From Legionella longbeachae (GTDB lineage Bacteria; Pseudomonadota; Gammaproteobacteria; Legionellales; Legionellaceae): DNA of 13,724 nucleotides. Location: the NCBI GenBank assembly GCA_016191305.1, contig JACPOX010000016.1, positions 1 through 13,724 of the forward strand, in the 5' to 3' direction. Below the pieces are notes generated by a model, which was given only the letters and a program-made list of their open reading frames with translations, did no database searches and had not been told where the DNA came from. How positions within the stretch are numbered: the first letter of the stretch is position 1; each line of letters opens with the position of its first letter. The translations under genes and the position numbers were made by a program. This document shows positions 8,156 to 13,724 of the stretch, in pieces.

Positions 8156-9349
8156 TTACTGAATTAATTCAATTGCCATGGCAGTTGCTTCGCCGCCACC
8201 AATACACAATGAAGCGACGCCACGTTTTTTCCCTTGTTGTTTTAAAGCATGTATTAAAGTAACAAGAATACGCGCACCAGAAGCACCAATAGGATGTCCC
8301 AAGGCACAACCTCCGCCATGAATATTAACTTGTTCTGGATTTAATTCAAGTTGTGTAATGGCTGCCATTGTAACGACTGCAAAAGCTTCATTTATTTCAT
8401 AAAGATCGACATCATTTTGTTTCCATGATGCCTTATTCATAACTTTGCGAATGGCATCAACTGGAGCTGTAGTAAACCATTCTGGAGCTTGTGAGTGACT
8501 TGCGTGAGCAACAATTCGAGCTATTGGTTTAATACCTCTTTTTTCTGCTTGTCCTGCACTCATTAAAATGAGAGTGGCAGCGCCATCGGAGATTGAACTT
8601 GAATTTGCTGCTGTAACGGTTCCATCTGCTTTAAAAGCAGGTTTTAATTGAGCAATTTTAGAAAGTTTTGCTGGATCAGGACTTTCATCGGTAGTCACCG
8701 TCACATCGCCTTTACGGGTGTTAATGGTCACGGTGGCAATTTCCTCTTTGAACGCACCACTTTCTATGGCTTTTAGTGCTCGATTCATGGACTGAATAGC
8801 AAATTCATCTTGCTGTTCTCTGCTAAAATGAAAGTGGGTGGCAGTAGCTTCTGCAAAAACTCCCATTAATTTACCTTTATCATAAGCATCTTCAAGTCCA
8901 TCAAGAAACATATGATCTTTTAATTCTCCATGTCCCAGTCGATAACCGGAGCGTGCTTTACTTAGCAGATAAGGAGCGTTACTCATGCTTTCCATACCAC
9001 TAGCAATAATCATCTTGGCAGATCCTGCCAAAATTAAGTCGTGAGCCAGCATAGCCGCTTTCATGCCCGAGCCACACATTTTATTAATTGTTGTAGCTCC
9101 GGCTGAAGTAGGTATTCCAGCCTTGATTGCTGCTTGTCTTGCTGGTGCTTGACCAATTCCTGCTTGTAATACGCAACCACTGATTACTTCATCAATTTCA
9201 TCAGGATTAATTCCAGCTTGGGAAATGGCAGCTATATGTGCAATTGCACCTAGTTCTGGAGCCGAAAGGGCGGATAATTCGCCTAACATAGCTCCCATAG
9301 GAGTTCTTTTTGCTGCAACGATAACTATGTCATTCTGTTCCATTTTCAT
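8156..9349 (-). CDS. atoB: Acetyl-CoA C-acetyltransferase (thiolase)
   Basis: The enzyme cleaves acetoacetyl-CoA with CoA to two acetyl-CoA, or condenses them in reverse. The 397 residues have the normal length and motifs of degradative/biosynthetic acetyl-CoA thiolases: the nucleophile Cys92 in NKMCGSGMKA, NEAFAVV, GGGCALGHPIGASG with His352, and CIGGGEA with the second active-site Cys382. In this cluster it most simply handles the acetoacetyl-CoA made by aacS, completing leucine breakdown to acetyl-CoA. It could also feed polyhydroxybutyrate synthesis, which cannot be judged here. Two ATGs are possible: 9349 (3 nt after TAAGGA) and 9343 (9 nt after). The choice changes only two residues. 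The liuA stop is fused with the ribosome site, so the two genes are coupled. The gene symbol is by function, not by orthology testing. Confidence 0.93.
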   Translation of the reverse strand: MKMEQNDIVIVAAKRTPMGAMLGELSALSAPELGAIAHIAAISQAGINPDEIDEVISGCVLQAGIGQAPARQAAIKAGIPTSAGATTINKMCGSGMKAAMLAHDLILAGSAKMIIASGMESMSNAPYLLSKARSGYRLGHGELKDHMFLDGLEDAYDKGKLMGVFAEATATHFHFSREQQDEFAIQSMNRALKAIESGAFKEEIATVTINTRKGDVTVTTDESPDPAKLSKIAQLKPAFKADGTVTAANSSSISDGAATLILMSAGQAEKRGIKPIARIVAHASHSQAPEWFTTAPVDAIRKVMNKASWKQNDVDLYEINEAFAVVTMAAITQLELNPEQVNIHGGGCALGHPIGASGARILVTLIHALKQQGKKRGVASLCIGGGEATAMAIELIQ

Positions 9350-9352
9350 TTT

Positions 9353-9358
9353 TCCTTA
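9353..9358 (-). promoter_or_regulatory. Stop codon fused to ribosome site, liuA/thiolase junction
   Basis: The same minus-strand TAAGGA hexamer found at two other junctions holds the liuA stop and the thiolase ribosome site. Confidence 0.65.
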
Positions 9359-10516
9359 TGCTGTTTCTTTAAAAAGTTCGCGCCCAATGAGCATTCTTCT
9401 GATTTCAGAAGTGCCTGCACCAATTTCATATAATTTTGCGTCACGCAGTAAACGGCCTGTGGGATACTCATTGATGTAACCATTTCCACCAAGAATTTGA
9501 ATTGCTTGCAGCGCCATTTGTGTTGCTTTTTCCGCTGTATATAAAATCACTCCCGCGGCATCTTTACGACTGACCATGCTCTGATCGCAGGCTCTAGCTA
9601 TAGCATATAAATAGGCTCTTGAAGCACTCAAGTCGGTGTACATATCAGCTAATTTACCCTGAATAAATTGAAATTCACCTATAGGATGCTCAAACTGTTT
9701 ACGTTCGTGTACATAGGGTAAAACAACATCCATACAGGCTTGCATAATACCTACAGGACCCGCCGCCAATATGGTGCGTTCATAATCAAGACCACTCATT
9801 AATACTTTAACACCTTGATTGAGTTCACCTAAAATATGCTCCGCTGGAACCTCACATTGTTCAAACACTAATTCACAAGTATTCGAACCGCGCATCCCCA
9901 GCTTGTCCAACTTTTGTGCTGTTTTGAATCCTGGCATGCCTTTTTCAATCAAAAAAGCAGTAATTCCTTTACTTCCGGCTTGTTTGTCTGTTTTAGCATA
10001 AACCACTAAGACATCAGCATCTGGCCCATTGGTTATCCACATTTTCGTGCCGTTGAGAATATATTTGCTGCCTGAGGAGCGAGCATGTAATTGCATACTG
10101 ACTACATCGGATCCTGAATTGGATTCGCTCATAGCCAAAGCTCCAACATATTCTCCACTTATAAGTTTAGGCAAATATTTTTGTTTTTGCGAATGATTCC
10201 CATTTAAGTAAATTTGGTTGACACACAAATTGGAGTGGGCACCATAACTCAACCCTACTGAAGCAGAGGCGCGGGAAATTTCTTCCATAGCAAGAACATG
10301 GGCAAGATATCCCATGTTGGCGCCACCATATTCTTCACTAACCGTAATACCCAATAATCCCATGTCACCGAATTTGCGCCATAATTGATTGGGAAAAGTA
10401 TTATTTTCGTCAATTTGAGCAGCAAGAGGAGCTATTTCAGTGCGTGCAAATTGGTAAACGCTGTCGCGCAACATGTCATAAGTTTCGCCGAGTTGATAGT
10501 TCGGTCCTGTATACAT
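9356..10516 (-). CDS. liuA: Isovaleryl-CoA dehydrogenase
   Basis: This FAD enzyme oxidises isovaleryl-CoA to 3-methylcrotonyl-CoA, passing electrons to ETF, and is the first step encoded in this cluster. The 386 residues match the acyl-CoA dehydrogenase family: [12 protein letters not shown] (54-65), [10 protein letters not shown] (128-137), WITNG (160-164), [10 protein letters not shown] (208-217) and a C-terminal [24 protein letters not shown] (358-381). The subtype is visible. The usual catalytic glutamate position in the C-terminal motif holds Ala367 (GAGTSEI), while Glu246 sits in GLDYERTIL, the location of the isovaleryl-CoA dehydrogenase base. AGGAAG is a good ribosome site before the ATG. 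It is the first gene of the minus-strand operon, with a promoter directly upstream. Confidence 0.95.
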   Translation of the reverse strand: MYTGPNYQLGETYDMLRDSVYQFARTEIAPLAAQIDENNTFPNQLWRKFGDMGLLGITVSEEYGGANMGYLAHVLAMEEISRASASVGLSYGAHSNLCVNQIYLNGNHSQKQKYLPKLISGEYVGALAMSESNSGSDVVSMQLHARSSGSKYILNGTKMWITNGPDADVLVVYAKTDKQAGSKGITAFLIEKGMPGFKTAQKLDKLGMRGSNTCELVFEQCEVPAEHILGELNQGVKVLMSGLDYERTILAAGPVGIMQACMDVVLPYVHERKQFEHPIGEFQFIQGKLADMYTDLSASRAYLYAIARACDQSMVSRKDAAGVILYTAEKATQMALQAIQILGGNGYINEYPTGRLLRDAKLYEIGAGTSEIRRMLIGRELFKETA

Positions 10517-10536
10517 AGTCGACTTCCTGTTGAATT

Positions 10537-10550
10537 TAACAAATGTGTTA
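10537..10550. promoter_or_regulatory. Small palindrome at the expected liuA transcription start
   Basis: TAACA (10537-10541) and TGTTA (10546-10550) form a 5-bp inverted repeat with a 4-nt centre, immediately downstream of the -10 box of the liuA promoter. This position would suit a repressor operator. It is short enough to occur by chance. Confidence 0.25.
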
Positions 10551-10551
10551 G

Positions 10552-10579
10552 ACTATACCCAATTGAATTGAAGTTGCAA
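10552..10579 (-). promoter_or_regulatory. Probable sigma-70 promoter of the liu operon
   Basis: On the minus strand TTGCAA (10574-10579, 4 of 6) and TATAGT (10552-10557, 5 of 6) are separated by 16 nt. They would give a leader of roughly 30 nt before the liuA ATG. The -35 lies within the perfect 8-bp palindrome GTTGCAAC (10573-10580). No LiuR (MerR-type) gene is in the window, so the regulator cannot be named. Confidence 0.5.
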
Positions 10580-10642
10580 CCAGAATTTATATTTTATCTG
10601 TCAGTCTTTCAAGAGTACTCTCATCGCTTTAGGACAATAAAG

Positions 10643-10672
10643 TCGATAAATTTAGGTAGATGATGATATACT
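10643..10672 (+). promoter_or_regulatory. Possible promoter of the orphan gene
   Basis: TCGATA (10643-10648, 4 of 6) and TATACT (10667-10672, 4 of 6) are separated by 18 nt. An unbroken run of eight or so T follows. The region is AT-rich, so the match is weak evidence. Confidence 0.3.
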
Positions 10673-10709
10673 GTTTTTTTGAGAACATAACAATTGAAAA
10701 TAAAACAAT

Positions 10710-11294
10710 ATGTATGCAAAAAGACACAGATTATTTAAGACGTCGTCTTGTTCGAACTTAACCCAGAAACATGTCCCTCAAGATATAATAGGTCAAACCA
10801 CCATAACGGATATTAAAGAAGATAGAAAAATTACGGTCTATCTTTATCAAAAAAAGAATATTTCAAACCAAAATGAAAATATTTATGAACTTCGGTTACT
10901 CGAGAATAATCAAAATGTGTTATTGGGTGCGATAAAATTTTTTAAAATAAAACGCATAAATGAGTTTCAGGATAACGAAATTTATTCTGAATATCACAAA
11001 AGAAAAATTGCCTATTCAAATAAAGATGACGATATTTTATTTTTTTCTAGTACCTCTTTATATGCTGGTAAGCATAATAAAGAAAAGGTGATTCCTAAAA
11101 TCCTGGTATGGGATGGAAACATGTGTCTGCCCGATAGCTCAATTAAAAAATGGGATCGTATTATTGAAAATGATCCTGTTCTTTATAAGACACAAGACAT
11201 TCAAAAAAAGATTTTTTATATGAAGAAAACTGGAATTGTAATGGGCGTAAAGTCTGATTTAGATAATCAATTAACTAATAAAAAAATGAAGTGA
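10710..11294 (+). CDS. Hypothetical protein, lysine- and asparagine-rich, AT-rich gene
   Basis: I do not recognise this 194-residue protein. It is strongly hydrophilic and rich in Lys, Asn, Ile and Asp, with no signal peptide, no membrane segment and no clear catalytic motif. There is a basic start (MYAKRHRLFK), a predicted beta-rich middle (KITVYLYQKK, IYELRLLENN), and a charged C-terminus (LDNQLTNKKMK). The gene is only about 29% G+C (158 of 540 by hand count over 10741-11280), well below most neighbours. The ATG at 10710 has no good ribosome site (only AT-rich sequence), so expression is uncertain. It stands alone between the divergent liu operon and the methyltransferase. In a Legionella-like genome such orphans are sometimes secreted effectors, but nothing in the sequence proves that. 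Confidence 0.6.
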   Translation: MYAKRHRLFKTSSCSNLTQKHVPQDIIGQTTITDIKEDRKITVYLYQKKNISNQNENIYELRLLENNQNVLLGAIKFFKIKRINEFQDNEIYSEYHKRKIAYSNKDDDILFFSSTSLYAGKHNKEKVIPKILVWDGNMCLPDSSIKKWDRIIENDPVLYKTQDIQKKIFYMKKTGIVMGVKSDLDNQLTNKKMK

Positions 11295-11331
11295 TTACTG
11301 CCGGTGTATAGCGAATTCTAAATTAGAGTTT

Positions 11332-11337
11332 TATAAT
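11332..11337 (+). promoter_or_regulatory. Possible -10 box for the methyltransferase-pyrD unit
   Basis: A perfect TATAAT lies 83 nt before the methyltransferase ATG, but no good -35 is seen 16-18 nt upstream (best TAGCGA, 3 of 6). Its end overlaps the left arm of the inverted repeat at 11336-11378, so a transcript from here would begin inside the repeat. Confidence 0.3.
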
Positions 11338-11378
11338 CCTAAATTCAGCAATACGATTCAATTGCTGAATTTTAGGAT
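11336..11378. repeat. Long near-perfect inverted repeat between the orphan and methyltransferase genes
   Basis: The left arm (17 nt, 11336-11352, starting ATCCTAAATTCAGC) pairs with the right arm (18 nt, 11361-11378, ending TGAATTTTAGGAT), with a single bulged base and an 8-nt loop. The stem starts 41 nt after the orphan stop. No U-run follows on the plus strand (AATCCGCTACC). It may be a transcription terminator of a less usual kind, a leader hairpin, or a small mobile repeat (MITE/REP type). Confidence 0.65.
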
Positions 11379-11407
11379 AATCCGCTACCTACACTTTTAT
11401 CTATATC

Positions 11408-11414
11408 AGGAGAG
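11408..11414 (+). promoter_or_regulatory. Ribosome site deciding the methyltransferase start
   Basis: AGGAGAG lies 6 nt before the ATG at 11421. An in-frame TTG at 11415 directly abuts it and is therefore rejected as a start. Confidence 0.7.
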
Positions 11415-11420
11415 TTGTTC

Positions 11421-12104
11421 ATGCGTAAATTAGTACTCTGGGGACATAGTGTTGATGAGTATCGTGAGATGTTTGATTTGTCTCAAGAGGATATGAATTC
11501 CCAAATATTAGAATATGGATGTGGTCCAAATGCAGTAAATGCACAACAATTTGAAGAAGCACATCAAGCAGTAAGTTGTGATCCCTTATTTGTTTTGGAT
11601 AAAGATACTTTGTCGTCTAAAGCAACGATGATTTTTGCTGAAATGGCTGAGGAAATACGTAAAGAACAAGATCAATTTGATTTCAGCCTTTCGGGAAGTT
11701 TAGAACGATTGCTTGAACAACGACAAAATGGAATGAAAAAATTCTTTGCTGATTATGAGAAGGGTAAAGCCGAAGGTCGATATTATGGTGCAACGGATTA
11801 TCATTTACCTTACCCTGATTTTTCCTTTGATTTTGCTTTAAGTTCGCATTATTTATTTGCCGATTTGGAAGATCAAAGTGTTGTGTTTCATCTGAATGTA
11901 ATTCGTGAATTGGCAAGAGTAGCTAATGAAGTAAGAATTTTTCCTTTAATTGATAAAGAAGGTAAATCTTCCGAATTTCTAGGTCCGGTGTTGCTGCAAT
12001 TGCAAAAAGATGGTTATGGTGTAGAGGTTAGAGAAGTAGATTACCATTTACATAAATCAGAAAATGCCATGTTACGCGTTTGGGCGCAGAAGTGTGATGT
12101 TTGA
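11421..12104 (+). CDS. Class I SAM-dependent methyltransferase, substrate unknown
   Basis: The 227-residue protein has the SAM-binding motif [13 protein letters not shown] at about 27-38 and an acidic motif II region near AVSCDP. It also has [18 protein letters not shown], the post-II/motif IV segment of Rossmann-fold methyltransferases in which the FDFALSSH strand lines the active site, followed by a helix ([12 protein letters not shown]) and strands that end [17 protein letters not shown] charged insert between the SAM-binding half and motif IV (about 70-120, rich in Glu, Lys and Gln) probably forms helices and may hold the substrate. The target (small molecule, protein or nucleic acid) cannot be told. 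Its last 8 bp overlap the start of pyrD, so the two are probably co-translated, but no functional link to pyrimidine synthesis is evident. Confidence 0.85.
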   Translation: MRKLVLWGHSVDEYREMFDLSQEDMNSQILEYGCGPNAVNAQQFEEAHQAVSCDPLFVLDKDTLSSKATMIFAEMAEEIRKEQDQFDFSLSGSLERLLEQRQNGMKKFFADYEKGKAEGRYYGATDYHLPYPDFSFDFALSSHYLFADLEDQSVVFHLNVIRELARVANEVRIFPLIDKEGKSSEFLGPVLLQLQKDGYGVEVREVDYHLHKSENAMLRVWAQKCDV

Positions 12105-13098
12105 TTTTTATTCAAAAGTATGTCCTTTACTTTTTAAAATGGATGCTGAAAGAGCACATGCTTTTAGTTTATCTGCGCTACACTATATACCCAAGTTTTG
12201 TTTTAAACAGGCAGAGGCTAATCCCGTGCAAGCTTTAGGCTTGCAATTTCCTCATGCTGTTGGCTTAGCAGCTGGCTTGGATAAAAATGGTGAGCATTTA
12301 GATGCTTTAGCTAAACTCGGTTTTTCTTTCATTGAATTGGGTACGATAACCCCAAGACCACAAGTTGGTAATCTGAAGCCGCGTTTGTTTCGTTTGCCAG
12401 CAGCTGACGCCATTATTAATCGCATGGGTTTTAATAATCAAGGCGTTGATGCTTTGGTGAACCATATAAAAAAAGCGCGATACCAAGGGATCTTAGGTAT
12501 TAATATTGGTAAAAATAAAGATACTTCTTTGGATCATGCTGCAGAAGATTACATTCATTGCTTTGCGAAAATTTATGAACATGCTTCCTATGTAACTCTT
12601 AATATTTCTTCTCCAAATACACCAGAATTGCGTCAGTTACAGCAAAAGGAATATTTCGCCCATTTATTATCACAATTGCAAGCGGAACAAAAAAAACTGT
12701 CTGATAGATTTCAACGTCATGTTCCTCTAGTAGTTAAAGTATCTCCCGATGAAGACACAGAAACATTAAAGCAAATGTCGGAAGTGATTTTGCATTATGG
12801 AATAGAGGGAATTATTGCTACGAATACAACCTGTTCTCGCAATGAAGTGGAAAATTTAGCTTACGCCGAGGAAACAGGTGGTTTAAGTGGTAAACCATTG
12901 TCCAAATTGTCTACCAAGTGTTTAAGTTTGTTAAAACAATATGTAGGTAATACAGTGACTCTAATTGGAGTAGGTGGCATTGATAATTGTGAGAGTGCTC
13001 AGGAAAAACTAAATGCAGGTGCTTCTTTAGTGCAAATATATAGTGGTTTGATATATAAGGGACCAAAATTGGTATTTGAATTGGCTCAAGGATTATAA
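12097..13098 (+). CDS. pyrD: Dihydroorotate dehydrogenase (quinone), class 2
   Basis: The enzyme oxidises dihydroorotate to orotate in pyrimidine synthesis and passes electrons to membrane quinone. The 333 residues are close to the E. coli length of 336. The N-terminal helical segment [22 protein letters not shown] (about 4-25) is the membrane-associated domain that marks class 2. FMN-site motifs follow: [11 protein letters not shown] (55-65), GTITPRPQ (82-89), NRMGFNNQG (108-116), [11 protein letters not shown] with the catalytic serine at Ser172 (169-179), [20 protein letters not shown] (261-268), LIGVGGI and [11 protein letters not shown] (313-323). I chose the ATG at 12097, giving MFDFYS. 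An in-frame ATG at 12064 lies inside the methyltransferase gene and would add 11 non-conserved residues. The upstream ribosome site is weak, fitting translational coupling across the 8-bp overlap. Confidence 0.95.
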   Translation: MFDFYSKVCPLLFKMDAERAHAFSLSALHYIPKFCFKQAEANPVQALGLQFPHAVGLAAGLDKNGEHLDALAKLGFSFIELGTITPRPQVGNLKPRLFRLPAADAIINRMGFNNQGVDALVNHIKKARYQGILGINIGKNKDTSLDHAAEDYIHCFAKIYEHASYVTLNISSPNTPELRQLQQKEYFAHLLSQLQAEQKKLSDRFQRHVPLVVKVSPDEDTETLKQMSEVILHYGIEGIIATNTTCSRNEVENLAYAEETGGLSGKPLSKLSTKCLSLLKQYVGNTVTLIGVGGIDNCESAQEKLNAGASLVQIYSGLIYKGPKLVFELAQGL

Positions 13099-13143
13099 AG
13101 AACAGCTAGATTGAAGCATACCAGGGGCAACAGACTCTGCAAT

Positions 13144-13148
13144 GAGGA
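13144..13148 (+). promoter_or_regulatory. Ribosome site of the GNAT gene
   Basis: GAGGA lies 11 nt before the ATG at 13160, slightly longer than optimal. A stop codon (13157-13159) directly precedes the ATG in frame, so no earlier start exists. Confidence 0.45.
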
Positions 13149-13159
13149 TAGTATTTTAA

Positions 13160-13724
13160 ATGAACTGTATTACCAAAAATCTAGCGTTACAAATGGAGTC
13201 GTGCATTAAGCAAACCCATATCGAAGTGAGTAGACAGTATGTCGAAGGGGAAATATTAGAAATCAATGGCGGAGCGGCCTGTTTTTCTGGTTTTGATTCT
13301 TATCTATCACAAGTAGTAGGTTGGGGGTTTGCAACACCATTGAAGAAATTTGAACGTGAAATCAAACAGATAGAACGTTTTTATGCAGCGTTAAACCATC
13401 CACGCGTTGATATTGAATTATGTCCCTTTGTAGGTAACGAATTAGCCATTTTTTTAGGTCAGCGCGGATATTCCATAAGTGAGTTAAATAATGTATCCGC
13501 CCTAGATTTAAAAGCATATCAATATGTTGATAGCGTGGCTGATTCTTTTCAAATCAGGGAAGTAAAAGCACATGAAACGAAAGAATGGGCTAAAAAAGTG
13601 GCTCTAGGCTTTGAAGCTCCTGAAGCTGAAGATCAATTTATGCGTTATGCTCAAGCCAAAGGGGTTAAAGTTTTTGCAGTTTATGACAATGAGGTCATTG
13701 TAGCTGGAGGTACATTGGCCATCC
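13160..13724 (+). CDS. GNAT-family acetyltransferase, N-terminal part only
   Basis: The frame is open from the ATG at 13160 to the window edge, giving 188 whole codons. The protein starts MNCITKNLALQ. It contains FEREIKQIERFYAALNHPRV (a helical segment), then VDIELCPFVGNELAIFLGQRGYSISELNNV, an arrangement I associate with GNAT acetyltransferases that carry an extra N-terminal domain. A second region starts at about FQIREVKAHETKEWAKKVALGF. The last residues VKVFAVYDNEVIVAGGTLAI match the beta strands preceding the acetyl-CoA-binding motif, which would lie beyond the window. The substrate is unknown. It follows pyrD by 61 nt with no terminator seen, so the two may be co-transcribed. The family call is by pattern and is moderate in strength. 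Confidence 0.7.
   Translation, partial: MNCITKNLALQMESCIKQTHIEVSRQYVEGEILEINGGAACFSGFDSYLSQVVGWGFATPLKKFEREIKQIERFYAALNHPRVDIELCPFVGNELAIFLGQRGYSISELNNVSALDLKAYQYVDSVADSFQIREVKAHETKEWAKKVALGFEAPEAEDQFMRYAQAKGVKVFAVYDNEVIVAGGTLAI

Noticed and set aside
9225..9479. Plus-strand 84-codon frame across the thiolase/liuA junction
   Set aside because: It is antisense to two well-conserved genes and their shared stop/ribosome site.
10385..10663. Plus-strand 92-codon frame covering the liuA start and promoter
   Set aside because: Half of it is antisense to liuA and half runs through the AT-rich promoter; there is no ribosome site or protein pattern.
11683..11916. Minus-strand 77-codon frame
   Set aside because: It is antisense to the methyltransferase; the His/Asn/Gln-rich product is typical of a shadow frame in AT-rich coding DNA.
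1..13724. CRISPR array, insertion sequence, prophage, toxin-antitoxin or defence system
   Set aside because: There are no regularly spaced direct repeats, no transposase or integrase motifs, and no paired small genes. Every long frame is assigned to metabolism or stands alone.

Overview
The window looks like chromosome from a Legionella-like gammaproteobacterium. The grounds are a low G+C content (about 38-40% in typical stretches), a full leucine-degradation cluster of the kind found in amino-acid-feeding gammaproteobacteria, a membrane-type (class 2) PyrD, and a lysine-rich, very AT-rich orphan gene. This placement is inference from composition and gene content; there is no rRNA or other phylogenetic marker in the window.

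Region 1 (118-10516, all minus strand) is a leucine/isovalerate catabolic (liu) cluster. In transcription order it runs: liuA (isovaleryl-CoA dehydrogenase), an acetyl-CoA acetyltransferase, a 104-residue three-helix membrane protein of unknown role, liuB/mccB and liuD/mccA (3-methylcrotonyl-CoA carboxylase beta and alpha subunits) with liuC (methylglutaconyl-CoA hydratase) between them, mvaB/liuE (HMG-CoA lyase), and, after a 334-bp gap, aacS (acetoacetyl-CoA synthetase). The enzymes form one route. Isovaleryl-CoA is oxidised, carboxylated, hydrated and cleaved to acetyl-CoA and acetoacetate. AacS activates the acetoacetate and the thiolase splits acetoacetyl-CoA, so leucine carbon leaves as acetyl-CoA. 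A promoter is visible before liuA, a terminator-like hairpin follows aacS, and four gene junctions have a Shine-Dalgarno sequence fused to the upstream stop codon. The branched-chain keto-acid dehydrogenase that would supply isovaleryl-CoA, and any LiuR-type regulator, are not in the window.

Region 2 (10517-11420) is a divergent intergenic region, then a low-G+C (about 29%) plus-strand orphan ORF of 194 codons, then a spacer with a long imperfect inverted repeat.

Region 3 (11421-13724, plus strand) has a class I SAM-dependent methyltransferase whose end overlaps the start of pyrD by 8 bp, then pyrD (class 2 dihydroorotate dehydrogenase), then the N-terminal 188 codons of a GNAT-type acetyltransferase cut by the window edge.

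No CRISPR array, transposase, integrase, tRNA or rRNA was seen. The metabolic genes are ordinary and well recognised. What merits a second look is the membrane protein inside the liu operon, the AT-rich orphan, and several strong palindromes in the intergenic gaps. I found no convincing new multi-gene system.
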